This document shows positions 11,870 through 34,363 of a stretch of 64,000 nucleotides of DNA, piece by piece. The stretch's first letter is position 1. Every line of letters begins with the position of its first letter. Under the pieces are notes generated by a model, which saw nothing but the letters and a program-made list of their open reading frames with translations, searched no databases and was not told the DNA's origin. Location of the stretch: the NCBI RefSeq assembly GCF_026212465.1, contig NC_080049.1:6994292-7058291 (forward strand), read 5' to 3'. This stretch comes from Amaranthus tricolor (lineage: Eukaryota; Streptophyta; Magnoliopsida; Caryophyllales; Amaranthaceae). Made by a program: the position numbers and the translations under genes.

Positions 11870-12410
11870 ATTGGAACATAATTGAACTGAATTAAATCAT
11901 GGTTTAAATGAATTGAACTGAACCGATATCAACCAAATTAACCGGAATATCGGTTTAACTGAATTGAACCGAACCGATACCAACCAAAACTGAACTGAAC
12001 AGAACTGAATCCCGGTTCACCTAAATTGAACTGAACCGATACCGACCAAAACCGACCGATTGTTACCGACCGATTCTGACCCGCATACCGATTGTGACCG
12101 ACCGATTACCGATTTTGACCGCCCGGTTATGATCTGTATACCGATTACGACCTGCAAAAAACCGTTTTTGACCGACCGAATGTGACCTGTTTCCGGTAAT
12201 GACCGGACCGATAAATACCGGACCCATACCGACCGACACCCGCCAAGGAAAAAAACCGGATTCGACCGGATACCGAATAAACCGACCGATACCGACCGGT
12301 ACCGAAAGACTTATACGACCTGCTTTTGACCGACCGTTTTTTACCGAACCTGTTTTTGACCGACCTGTTTCCGACCTTTTAACCCGTTTTTACAGCCCTA
12401 CATCGGTTAT
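11870..12410. repeat. Degenerate ACCG-rich, CpG-dense array
   Basis: About 540 bases built from variants of 'accgaccgat', 'accgatacc' and 'gaactgaacc', with strong strand asymmetry (C-rich plus strand) and many CpG sites inside otherwise AT-rich DNA. An 80-codon open frame through it (12199-12441) follows the repeat and looks like nothing known. I see no terminal repeats. Confidence 0.75.
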
Positions 12411-12439
12411 ACTCTTCTTTATACTCTATACATTTCATT

Positions 12440-13135
12440 AACTTGCACTTTTTAATTATTTTCCAAGTCTAAGATTGATCTATATTATTTTAGCATTTTA
12501 TCCAACTCACACCTTAATTTTTTGACATTATTTATTAATCACTTTATCACTTATTCACTTTATATTTTATTTATAATCTAAATGTTAAAATATAGTCAAA
12601 TGAAAACTTATTTAATTAATCTCATTGTAAATTTTTTTAATATTATTATTTTATAATTTTTAATTATACACAATTAAAATTTTTTAAAATTAAAAAATAA
12701 ATAAAACAATTAATGCGAATTAGTGGAAGTATGCATTAAAATCATACAAGACCTACCCTTCTTTTCGTTTCTCATCATAATATTTTCAAACCACATATTA
12801 AATCTGGTAATAAGATAAATGGTCCAAATAAGACTAGAAATTGTCTCACATAAGCGCATTCCTAATTTCCTACCAAACTCTTCATTTTACCAACTAGAAA
12901 TGCAAACACATCATTGCATTACTGTTTACTTACATTTGAAATTTGAATTTTCAAATACCCGAGATAAAAAATTTTAAAAATTAATTAATATAATAATAAA
13001 ATATTATTTCAAATATCTTTATTTCTTTACAGAGCAAAACTAAATTAAATTAATTTTTTTTTCTTAACAACTCCAAAATTAAGTAAACAAAATTTACTTG
13101 TTTAAAATGAAATTGAAATGAACTACCACTACTTC
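12440..13135. other. AT-rich intergenic stretch, no gene seen
   Basis: Very AT-rich sequence with no coding frame, RNA gene or clear repeat boundary. Its right end probably holds the 3' UTR and poly(A) signals of the minus-strand gene that follows. Confidence 0.6.
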
Positions 13136-14234
13136 TTACTGGGACCCACGAACGTTGATCATCTCCCTGTATTGGTTGAGCGACTCTTGCCGCTGCAGCC
13201 GCATTTCCTCATTAAACTTCTTGATAAACGCTTCAACTCGCCGATTCAACTCATCCTGACTCAACGACGGTTCTTTCCTCAGCTTTCTACTTCCACTCAT
13301 CACCGGCGACGAGTTTCCACCATCCATAGTTTCTGATTTCTTCATCGCTCTCACCGGAGATTTCTCCGGTGATGAACCGGCAAAAGTTTCGGATTTCCTC
13401 AAGTGCCGTTTCAACGGCATTGATCTTCCTTCTGTTATTGTCCTCCATGTGGATTCTAGCGTTTCATGCTTTTTCAGCCTTGATACTCCAAGTGCTGCTT
13501 TTCCTGACACAAATAAATCATTATTTTAACATTGAAATACTTATTTAATTCAAATTTATTCTGCTTCATTCGACCGTTGAAATTCAAATATTATTTGTAT
13601 ATAAAAAATGTAATTAGTAATTACCTTCAGGACTAGCTTTAATGGATCTCCGGTTACTAAATCTCGCAGAAATAGGCGGTTTCTCAGCTGAAGACAATGG
13701 AGAATACTCCAAAACTACTGGCGTAATTTTCTTCGGCGATTTCGATGTCAAAAACTCTTCACCATCACCAGAATTTTCTCTATCTTCTTCCAGCTTGACT
13801 TCACCTCCAATAAACTCGATTTTAGAAGGCCTAACGGCAGTATCATCTTTGACAACAAGTGGACTATCCACATATCCAAATACAACCAAATCCTCTTCCT
13901 TATTGACATCAATCACATCCAAAAGCGAATCAACTCTCTCTACCGCTGGAATATTCACCGGAGTTAAATTTTTCTCCATCGCCGGAGTTTTCAATACTTC
14001 GTACCCGGGCTCACGTGGTTGAAGCTTAGAGGATGCAACAATGGTGATGATGATGCAGTTAACCAGAAGGTATAAAAACGGTGGCTGTAGCCATGGGAGT
14101 GCCAAAGACCAAAACAGAGGAAGATCGTCGGAGAGAAAATCTAGGATTACCGGAGCTGAGACTTTGAGTATGACAGCCATTGAAACGACGCCGGCAGATA
14201 GTAAAAGTGCTTTCAACGGGAACACTTTCGCCAT
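13136..14234 (-). CDS. DUF4408/DUF761 membrane-anchored protein (A70-like)
   Basis: Two exons: 14234-13625 and 13503-13136, split by a 121-bp GT-AG intron (...GAAG|GTAATT, ...GTGTCAG|GAAAAG). The join keeps frame and gives 325 aa. The N-terminus has two hydrophobic segments (about residues 8-30 and 40-66), the usual DUF4408 layout. The middle is acidic and Ser/Pro-rich. The C-terminal block DELNRRVEAFIKKFNEEMRL is the DUF761 signature. Both domains together are typical of plant proteins related to the PAMP-induced A70 family, which are membrane-associated and of unknown biochemical function. The start is the first ATG after a TATA-like box. The antisense frame at 13642-14022 is a shadow. Confidence 0.88.
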
Positions 14235-14346
14235 TTTTATTTGCTTTTCTTCGATCTGTCGTTTGTTGGTTGAGTTTACTTGTTACTATCCAGATTCCAG
14301 ACAGAGCTTAATACTTAGCAAAAAGAATTATGAGAGTACTGTAGGT

Positions 14347-14355
14347 TTAAATAGA
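14347..14355 (-). promoter_or_regulatory. TATA-like box of the DUF4408 gene
   Basis: The minus strand reads CTATTTAAA about 113 bases upstream of the ATG, which would allow a 5' UTR of about 80 bases. Confidence 0.45.
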
Positions 14356-15839
14356 GGAGTAATAGAGGGTTGAGGAGTGATAGATTGTTAAAATGTGAAC
14401 CGTTTGATTAAGGAGTGTGTTATTGGTTACCGGCTCGCCGATTATGAGGTAGTCGTGTGTGGGTAAATTAGTGACATGTGGGTATGAGTATTCTAGCTTA
14501 TCTACTTCTACCAAGGTACAAATAGTTTTTACATTTAAATGCACCTAAGCTATACGTGATTGTGAAGCCCCCCGATCCATGAACACAAATTTTCAATTAA
14601 TGCCCCAAAATGTTAATTTATACCCTAAAAAAATCGGTCTACTGACAAACAACCTTTAATTATAATATTTTGACTTTTTTTATCGATTAACATGCTAGTA
14701 GTTGAAATTTCTAAAGTCTTTTTCTCTCTTCCATGATAGGGTTTTCCTCTTTAGGGTGTTTTTAGATTAGTATCTAATTTTCTAGGGTTTTCCTCTGTGT
14801 AACAAATTCATCTGGTTTTTTACGATGTTGAAGTTGATTTGAAAAAGACAAAAAGGTTGATGATGGTGGTTTAGAGCCTTCTTGGCAAGTAACGGAGGTT
14901 GATGATGACCAGCCCCATGAACCACAATGAAACTACTAAGTCGGAACTGTCAAGGCTTAACCAATCTGTGACATTTAAAGCACTTACAAATTGATGTTGG
15001 TGTAATAGACTTGATGTGGTTTTTGTTACGGAGAGTTATAGTCAGGTGTTAATAAATGGTACGCGTGTGGGATTTAAGGTTGATTAGATCACTCCCAAAA
15101 ATACAAAACTCGGGATCTTATTCATTCTTTGAGAAGGTCAACCAGAAGTATGTGCTTGATTTTCAGTGACTTTAATGAGACCCTTAGTTCTTATAAGAAG
15201 ATAGGGGTGTAGCTAGAAAAAAGTGAGACATGAGGGCCTTTCGTGATTGTGTCGATGATTGTGAGTTCAAGGACCTTTGGTTTCGGGGTGCTTGTTTACA
15301 TGGGGTAGGGGAAAACCCGACTAAGCACATCAAGGAACGCTTTCATATATTCTTTGCCAAAACTGGGTGGTTTCGGGGCGCTTGTTTATGCTCTAAACTT
15401 TCTAATCGCAAGGCATTCTTAAATGAGGAGGGTGGTAGCAAATCTTTCAAGTTTAAATCTCTTTAGTGGAACGAACGATTAGATTTTGATATGCAGAAAC
15501 GCATAGAGGTGTGTTCCTAGGCCTTTCTATTTGGGTTGGTAAAATCTTTGGCGAACTGAAGAAAAGGAATAAGAGAACTAAAAAGATCCTTTTGAAGGCT
15601 CAAAATTGCGACCCTAATGTTTGGGTCGACAAATATGGATGATAATTGAAAATTAGGTCCTTCTGGTCAAAAAGTGAATTATAAGAAGACTCAAATATCT
15701 TTTAGCAAGAATGTGTCGCCCAGGTTGAGAACAGAGATTACCAATTGTCCATGTGTGGTTGAAGTTCCCAGGCATGAGAAGTGTTCTTGCTGTGAGTTGA
15801 ACAAACAACACTTCCAATAAAGCTAATGAAAAATGCCTT

Positions 15840-16585
15840 TTACGGGTTCACAATGGATATGAACAACTGGAGGAGATTCTGAGTCTCAATCTTAGCTGCT
15901 TTACGCCGTATCCTGCGCAAAGTAACAAACGAGGGTCGGAGAAGGGTCCTTCGGGGGTCCATCTCCGATGGTAAAGTCAGTATGTGTTTAGTGTGGATTA
16001 TAAAATACTTCTCTTAGAGAGCTAACTAGTCTTTTTTTGTAGAGAGGAAGAGTTCGAATGTCAAGAATGCTCAAAATATAAAAAGTTATCCTACCTTTGG
16101 TAATGTACAACATTGTGTATTAAAAATAGTGGGTGTAAGGAGAAGTCTCCAAAACCCTAATGGCAATTTAGACTTTTTACCTTGATAGAATCTTTCTTGG
16201 CACCAGTTACGGGTTCACAATGGATATGAACAACTGGAGGAGATTCTGAGTCTCAATCTTAGCTGCTTTACGCCGTATCCTGCGCAAAGTAACAAACGAG
16301 GGTCGGAGAGGGGTCCTTCGGGGGTCCATCTCCGATGGTTCCGATGGTAAAGTCAGTATGTGTTTAGTGTGGATTATAAAATACTTCTCTTAGAGAGCTA
16401 ACTAGTCTTTTTTTGTAGAGAGGAAGAGTTCGAATGTCAAGAATGCTCAAAATATAAAAAGTTATCCTACCTTTGGTAATGTACAACATTGTGTATTAAA
16501 AATAGTGGGTGTAAGGAGAAGTCTCCAAAACCCTAATGGCAATTTAGACTTTTTACCTTGATAGAATCTTTCTTGGCACCAGTTA
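15840..16585. repeat. 370-bp tandem duplication inside the LINE remnant
   Basis: The segment beginning 'ttacgggttcacaatggata' at 15840 repeats almost exactly from 16207, ending in 'tttcttggcaccagtta' both times. The second copy has a 9-base internal repeat ('ttccgatgg') and one or two substitutions. Near-identity means the duplication is much younger than the LINE around it. Confidence 0.92.
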
Positions 16586-16659
16586 AAAGGGAATGGAATG
16601 TTCTCAAAGCATACGTGGGGCTAGCTGGTTGGCTGATTCTTACTTCATGGCCACCACCG

Positions 16660-16682
16660 CCCCCCCCCCCCCCCTCCCCCCC
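16660..16682. repeat. Poly-C tract
   Basis: Fifteen C residues, one T, then seven C. Its length is prone to sequencing error. Confidence 0.9.
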
Positions 16683-17221
16683 AATTTTTGTCTTTTAGTG
16701 TGCTTGCAGTGGTAGGATAAGAGGTAGGTGTGGTGCCTTGCCTTGTGCGAGTATTGCAGCTTTTTTCATGTGACTACAGTTGTCTCATGACACGTCATCA
16801 TTTTCGAGGTGTTCGGATTTTCGTTCTTGTTCAAGGTCTTTTCGGAATGACTTTGTTGCTCCTGTGATCCTGTCACCCTGGGACCTAGCTAAGAAGTTAT
16901 TTTGGCTCTCCAAGGTGCGCCAAATTGTTCCTGTTTGATTTTGTAGGACAATTAATTAAGAATTTAATCCCTTAATTTGTAAGTTAATCAAGAATTAAGT
17001 ACTGGTGGAAGCCTGCCTTTGTTATCTCACTAAACTATGCAATAAGATCACTTGAATTAAGTACTCCTAATGCACGTTTAAGGCTTCTTCAATCCTCTCA
17101 GATGAATGTTGCCAGATTACCTACTAATCTTATTAATTTCTCCCAGATTAACGTTAAATTAATCCTCTTAGATAGTTTTCTACCAGAATCACTTGTGATT
17201 ACTATTTTACATATACAATTT

Positions 17222-17720
17222 GCCCCCCCAGACCTATGAATTCTGATTCAAGAATTCATGGGTCTATCTTCAAAGTCAGATACAGGCTTAAACAATTTAT
17301 CTTCTCCTTGAACTCATGTAAAAATCAAGCAGAATTTCCCTCATTATTCCTTCGTCTTCAGTATCAGATATAGGTTTGAACAGGTTGTCTTCTCTCATTA
17401 TTCCTTCGTCTTCAGTATCAGGTTCAGGTTTGAACAAGTTGTCAAACATCTTAACTATTTTTGTTGAGTTTAACTCTTTGGGATTCCTGAAGCAAATCTT
17501 CGTTCTTCAAACTTCTAGCAAAACGTAAAATCTGGGTACTTTGGTCTTTTCCTTCTTATGGAAACATCCATGCAATTTCTTTCATCAATTTTTTCTAATT
17601 ATTTCCCACTTGGTGCAATTTTCTGGAAAATTGTTGAGCACACCACAACTGCTACAACACTCTTTCATCATTATCCCTATTTGATTGTACTAACATTAAA
17701 TGCACATTCAATTACTGTTT
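17222..17720 (-). pseudogene. Gag- or coat-protein-like retroelement remnant
   Basis: On the minus strand, broken frames show a basic run (about 17725-17750) and a zinc-knuckle-spaced motif C-X2-C-X4-N-X4-C (about 17630-17670), with Asn where the family has His. Up to three acidic repeats of the type 'DNLFKP..DTEDEG' follow (17270-17450), the third frameshifted. Basic patch, CCHC knuckle and acidic tail together suggest a capsid protein, from either an LTR retroelement or an endogenous pararetrovirus; the sequence does not decide which. It lies opposite to and inside the LINE remnant and is broken throughout. Confidence 0.4.
17341..17451. repeat. 55-bp tandem repeat
   Basis: Two adjacent copies of 'ctcattattccttcgtcttc' plus about 35 further bases. 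On the minus strand these are the two intact acidic repeats of the capsid-like remnant, so the repeat is protein-level. Confidence 0.85.
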
Positions 17721-18832
17721 CCTACGCCTATAATTTTGAATTTTTGGCGGTTTCATCTTGACGGCTGATCTTCTAATTCAAATTACTGATGTCTTCCTCA
17801 GGGAGCTAGGACCTCTGAGGGGATCTTCGTCACTTTGCTTTTCCTTCTGTCTATGGGAGTGATTAGGGTTCCTTCTCCCTAGGGGGTTCTCGGATGGTTA
17901 TGTCATTAGTTTAGGTTTGATGCTCTCGCTTGTCAGGGGCTTCCATACTATCATGGGAAGATCAAAACAAACAATTTTCACAAGCATCAAGGAGGGGTTT
18001 TTGAGATATTTAGTGTTTTGATTCGGTTCTCTTAGCCAAGAAACTCTGGCAAATTCATCAAGGTGAATGTCCACTTCTTGCTGCTATCCTTAAAGCTCAA
18101 TACTACAAGAATTCAGATGTCTTAGAGGCATGATGTGGGTTTGGCCTGAGCTATACTTGGCGTAGTCTTTAATTTGGGGCTCTCAATCAATACTTTTGGA
18201 GGGATTATGTTGTAGAGTGGACAATCGACTGCCTATAAGTACAAGAACTTTGGAATCTTGAGTGCCTCTAAAAATGTGACACTTCTTATGGAGGGCAAGT
18301 CATAGAAGTCTAGCTGTAAATGAAGAACACCACGGAAGAAATAGTGCCCCCTCTTCCATGTGTGACAGATGTAATTTAGGTTCAAAATCAATTTGTCACG
18401 CCCTTATGGATTGTGGTACTAATTTGGATGTTCAAAAAGACCACTTGAGTGGCCTATTACTACTACTACTATATCTGCTCGTATTTTTCGATGATCCTTC
18501 AACAACATATTTTAATATTTCTGCATTCTCAACATTATCAAGAAATTCATCTATAGAAACCAATCTGCAAATTTGTCTTGCACCACCCTGTCAATAATCC
18601 AAATGAACCATGTAATTTGAAAAAAGAAAAAATCTAGAGACAACATATTTTAATGTTTCAATGATCTTGTTCCAAATGTAGATCATACTTTTTGATTAAA
18701 AAAATAACAATTCGTAAAATTAATTGACAAAATTTTAAATAATCTATAGACCAGTAAAATGATACTTCACTTGTTCGTTTTTAACAGGTCATCAAAAAAA
18801 ATACCCAAAAGTTAGAATATTTAAAAAATATA

Positions 18833-19104
18833 CTCCTTCCTATTCAGCTTATATGTCTCATTTCCTTTTATATTCAAGTCACCTTAATTGTCTCATTTCT
18901 ATTTTTGGTATGGGTTTTTGACTTTTATGCCCTTAGTAGCTTTATCCTATTTTCAATTATACTCTCCATTACCCATATTAATTTTCCTCCCTTACATTAA
19001 AAATGCATAATACCACTCTCTTTCCTACCCTTAGGGTCCCACTTTTGACTCTCCTTAAAATTCGTGCAAAGTCAAATGGGACTCTTAAGGTGAATAGAAT
19101 GGAG
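18833..19104. mobile_element. Stowaway-like MITE
   Basis: 272 bp with terminal inverted repeats (CTCCTTCCTATTCAGCTTA against CTCCATTCTATTCACCTTA) extending to about 35 bp with mismatches, flanked by TA dinucleotides. TA duplications and CTCC termini define Tc1/mariner-derived Stowaway elements. There is no coding capacity. Confidence 0.85.
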
Positions 19105-19484
19105 TACTAAAGTTGAAAAATTTTAAATTTCAGACACTCAAAGTTGAAACTTTTAATTTTAATTATCCTAGATAAATAGAATAAAACATTCTTGTGAAGT
19201 TTTATATAAGTATTTTTATATGCAAGTATTAATTAATGGAGAGTTTAAACATTAAAATACAATTACAAATGATATCTCAATTGATCCCAAGTAAAAGAAG
19301 AGAAAAAAAATTACATCTCAAGCTCAAAGCATATAAAAGAGCCATCCCATATAGTTGAAAACTGCCTATGGATAGGCTAAATAGTAACCAATGGCAGAGA
19401 AAAGGTTGTCAACTCGCATCTCCCATCGACATATCCGGTCCTAATTAGGACACACTTGGAACACAAGCTATTCCAAGGGTAGCA
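19105..19484 (-). other. Probable 3' UTR and downstream region of AGD5
   Basis: No gene. AT-rich sequence directly downstream of the AGD5 stop codon, which should carry its 3' UTR and cleavage signals. Confidence 0.5.
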
Positions 19485-30906
<11,422 letters not shown>

Positions 30907-31001
30907 TTTGGGTGAATTATAGAAGATGATGAGATGATAGACAGATCACACAAGAAGAGTAGAACAGAGAATAAAAGGGATTGAGGGGTTGAATTGGAAT
31001 C

Positions 31002-31037
31002 TGTTCCTGTTCCTGTTCCTGTTCTTGTTCTTGTTCC
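31002..31037. repeat. Hexanucleotide repeat in the AGD5 5' leader
   Basis: Six units of TGTTCC/TGTTCT on the plus strand (GGAACA on the transcript), 96-131 bases upstream of the AGD5 ATG. This is probably 5' UTR, since an AT-rich TATA-like stretch lies further upstream near 31115-31125. Confidence 0.8.
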
Positions 31038-31195
31038 TCTCTGGGTTGAGCCTTCCAAATTGAATTTGGTTTGACTTGGGCAAATCAATAATCAACCTCC
31101 ATTAAAATATGACTGACCCGGATATTTATTTGGTCTACTCTTAATCAACAATTCTTATCACTAATTGAGAGACGAATATAATTGAAAAAAAAAAT

Positions 31196-31626
31196 GAAAA
31201 TTATCTAAAATAATCCAATTTGTTTATAATTTGCCTACAATAATTTCATTTATTGATTCCATGAATAATCAACTTTGAGGGGTATTTTTCAAGAGTAAAC
31301 TTGGTGATCGGATGACTTGATACCGCAAGTTTTATTTTTTTTAAAAAAAGATAAATTAAAATAAAATGTCAAAAAAAGATAGAAAAATGTTAAAAAAAAA
31401 TTTATGATTTTTTTTTATCATTTAGAATTTTAAAATTTTTTCTCTAATTTTAAATTAATTTTTAATTTACTTTTTTGTTGAATTACCTACTGTAATAGGT
31501 CATGGGGTTACCCGAGTTTATTATAGGCAAATACCCCCTAAAGTTGAAATTATTCATGGTTAATCAACAAGTGGGATTATTGTAAGAAAATCATGAAAAT
31601 GTTGGATTATTCTAGTTAATTTTTTC
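31196..31626. mobile_element. Fold-back element with 130-bp inverted arms
   Basis: 31196-31325 is the imperfect reverse complement of 31488-31626 (shared blocks 'aataatccaa', 'ccatgaataat', 'aactttgaggggtattt' against 'aactttagggggtattt'). A 160-base AT-rich spacer separates the arms. It is non-autonomous, with no coding frame. No clear target duplication is visible, so the superfamily is undetermined. Confidence 0.7.
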
Positions 31627-31639
31627 AAAAAAATAAGCT

Positions 31640-32099
31640 TATTTATACAAAAATCCTAAAATAAGATTCGGAAAATTTTAATTATTAAAATAAGCATCTT
31701 TATGTCAAAGCTAAGGTCGGGTCTTTATTCGTTGTAAAGAAAGCAATCAAACAACGAACAAAGGAATATAATGTCATAACTCATACTATTACAAGGAAAT
31801 AAATTATATCACTTGTTGGTTCGTTGTTCTCAACAGCCAACTAATAATCAATATGTTGTGTTTTTTTGTCCTTTTAAAAATCATGATATTGTCTTTTTTT
31901 TGTTCGATGTTAGTAACAACAAACAAAGTAGGTGATTATTTTTTTTTGCATTTTAACATGTTCTTGTTCGCCGTTATTAACAGCAAAAAAACCCTGACCA
32001 TAGACTCGAACACGGAGACACTTATTTTGGGAATTAAAATTTTCCAAAACTTATTTTGAGAATTGTTTTGAAATATAAAAAAATTAAAATTAGTCTTTC
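31640..32099. other. Intergenic, no gene seen
   Basis: AT-rich with no coding frame I can support. It may include further decayed copia sequence downstream of the protease remnant. Confidence 0.5.
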
Positions 32100-33456
32100 A
32101 TTTAGTTTAACATTTTCTATCTTTGTTACTTTGTGTTTACTCCCATCTAGTATGGCAATATAGTGTTTAGATTGACTTATATCATTAATGTTAATGAAAA
32201 GATTTATGTCATTACATATATGGTTTGTTGCTCCACTATCAACAATTCATTTGCTAGATTTTAGATTAGATATAAGACAACACATACCCAATAAGATTTG
32301 TTGCGTTTTCTATTTCAACTTTGTCTCCTGTACCGTCATCTCTTTTTAGAAAAGATAGAAGGTTAGCAAATTGTTTACTAGATGAGCCAAATTGATTAAC
32401 TTCAAAATTATCTTTTGGAATGTCTATGTTTTCTGTTATTACAACTGCATACTTTTTACTGTTAGGCTTGTTCTTGTTAGAATACCCATGTATCTTGAAA
32501 CAACATTCACTAGAATGCCCTTCAATCTTACAATGCTCGCATAAGTAGTTTGGTTTCTTCCTTTTCTTATTGTACTTCTTTTTAATAGCAAAAGTCATTG
32601 GTTCAACTATGTTGTTTGATTTACTGAGGTCTTTGTGGCTCTCTTCTTGAAGGAGCATTCTATACACCTCAGTTATTTTAGGAATTTTTTTTGACATTAG
32701 GAGGTTTGTTCTAACTTGATTAAATTGTAGGTAAGCTTCATTAGAAATGTCATGATCCTTTTATCTTGTGTTTTTGCAAAATTAGTGTTAAGATGGCATA
32801 TACAGGTAGGCAAAGGTTTTAGATCATCCATTTCAACCTATAAAGATTTAACCCTTGTGAAATAATTTACAATGGACATCCCTGATTGTTGTGTTGCATT
32901 TATTAATTTTTCTTGCAATCTATACATTGATAGTTTGAGGGAGTATCATATCTTCCTTCAAGACCATTTCATATTCAGTTGTTATTTTGACGGAGATACT
33001 TTTAACGATAAATCTTTCAAGAGAGGATATCATCCAACCTATGACCATAAAAATGCATCTTTTCTCGAGCTTTATCTTCAAAAGAACCTTTTATGGGTTT
33101 AAATAAGTTTTTATCAACAAAACAAAAATATATATTTTCTATTATGTGTATCCAGTTCCATCACAGACCACAAATACTACCTTGGTACTTTTTGAGTCTA
33201 AGGGATGTAAGTAGTAAAAACTTCTTGGTTTTTTATGTTGGGTCAGAGTAATTTCCTTTATTTTAGGGATTGATTGCAACACTTAAGTGTTCTTCCATAT
33301 AAGTGAAGAAAAGAAGCCAACTAAAAAGGTAAAGATCAGTTTGATGGTTTAAAACACCGATAGTTGTGTGTAGACATAGGTATTAGAACATCATCTTTAT
33401 ATTTTGTGAGAAGTGCCGGTGAATGTTAGGAATTCATTCTTGTGAATCTGATACCA
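32100..33456 (-). pseudogene. Ty1/copia remnant: gag with zinc knuckle, protease start, PBS
   Basis: Minus-strand fragments run in retroelement order. At 33447-33456 TGGTATCAGA is a tRNA-iMet primer-binding site directly after a 'CTAACA' LTR end. At about 32830-32700 and 32697-32266 are gag pieces ('KIPKITEVYRMLLQEE', then 'CEHCKIEGHSSECCFKIHGY', the CX2CX4HX4C knuckle with the copia-typical HG-Y tail). At about 32220-32250 'IVDSGATNH' is the copia protease active site, just past a gag stop. RT, RNase H and integrase are absent. It is frameshifted and truncated, so inactive. Confidence 0.75.
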
Positions 33457-33700
33457 TGTTAGATTTAGGGATTAAGGATTGCATAAGAGCAAACTTAGGA
33501 CAGTGGAAAGCATACGGGGAAATAGTGAAAGATTAGGTATTATTATATAGAAACAAAAAAAAGGAAAAATAAATTGTGTTATAAGCTATCACTATGCCTA
33601 ATAAGGATACAATTATTGCATGCTCCTGGAAACTACGTTGCACATTATCTGCACATCATCCTTTATCCTGCTAGAGTCATAGTCATATCTTTATCACTCA
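33457..33700 (-). repeat. 3' part of a copia LTR (boundary unresolved)
   Basis: The sequence abutting the primer-binding site begins TGTTAG on the plus strand, the end of an LTR on the minus strand. I could not find the other LTR end with confidence; the right limit given is nominal. Confidence 0.45.
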
Positions 33701-33746
33701 TTAAAACACTTTAATTTATGTAAAAGCATCTATTTTCTATAAATAC

Positions 33747-33957
33747 AAAAAACATATTTTAGTACTTACAAAATGCATACTTTCAATGGACTGAACACCT
33801 ACTTTAGTACTCAAAATACATACTTTAAATGCTTATAACATCTATGTTGAATATAATACCTACTTTAGTACATAAAAATACCTACTTATAATTGTCATAA
33901 AACACCTACTTTGGTACTTAAAAATACTTACTTTGAATAGTTAAAACATCCCTACTC
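33747..33957. repeat. 45-bp minisatellite
   Basis: Four to five degenerate copies of 'aacacctactttagtactta' plus 'aaaatacatactttnaat' and a variable tail, head to tail, one copy enlarged to about 62 bp. Divergence between copies suggests age. There is no coding potential and no even spacer structure. Confidence 0.8.
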
Positions 33958-34363
33958 TTATTTTAATTGCAAATTTAAGTAAAGTGAAATATGATTGTTT
34001 GATAGAGAAGAAGGAAGCATCATTAGCGTCTACAGTCTACCAAACTACAGAAGTAGGTTTAAAGAAGCAAATGCAAAATAGCTTCTGATTTTATTTGAAT
34101 TAGACTCAAAAAAAATTACAGATGTTCCCCCTCTTTCTTAAGGATTTGCTAGCCAACAATGGAGAAAATTTTGCTGAAGAAAGCATCAACGTGAGATTGA
34201 ACATTTATTATTTAAAGGGTGTTTCAAAAATAGATAGAGAATTAATATGCATAGAAGAACGTGATATGTGATATATTATAAAGAAGGTAGAATGTAATAA
34301 GTTTTTAATTTCTTTTTAATTTTTTTCATTATTAATTGGATTAACCAGTTAGAGACGTCTTTA

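Larger units (their letters stand above)
14940..18440 (+). pseudogene. Decayed L1-type LINE (endonuclease and RT C-terminal pieces)
   Basis: Broken plus-strand frames match plant L1-type LINE proteins in the right order. At about 15165-15400 'FSDFNETLSSYKK' and 'VDDCEFKDLWFRG' then 'IKER' correspond to the AP-endonuclease segment (GDFNE, ...DLG..G..FTW, ...ERLDR). At 18045-18190 'KLWQIHQGECPLLAAILKAQ' and 'YTWRSL' match the region after the RT core. At 18300-18430 'SLAVNEEHH...CDRCNL...CHALMDC' matches the zf-RVT finger. The RT core that should lie between is missing or replaced by repeats. Stops and frameshifts are many, so it is long dead. The family assignment comes from remembered motifs. 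Confidence 0.7.

Noticed and set aside
12199..12441. 80-codon open frame
   Set aside because: It is produced by the ACCG-rich repeat; residues follow the repeat period and resemble no protein.
13642..14022. 126-codon plus-strand frame
   Set aside because: Antisense to the DUF4408/DUF761 exon 1, which has clear domains.
33747..33957. CRISPR-like appearance of the repeats
   Set aside because: Units are contiguous and degenerate without unique spacers, and the genome is a plant's.
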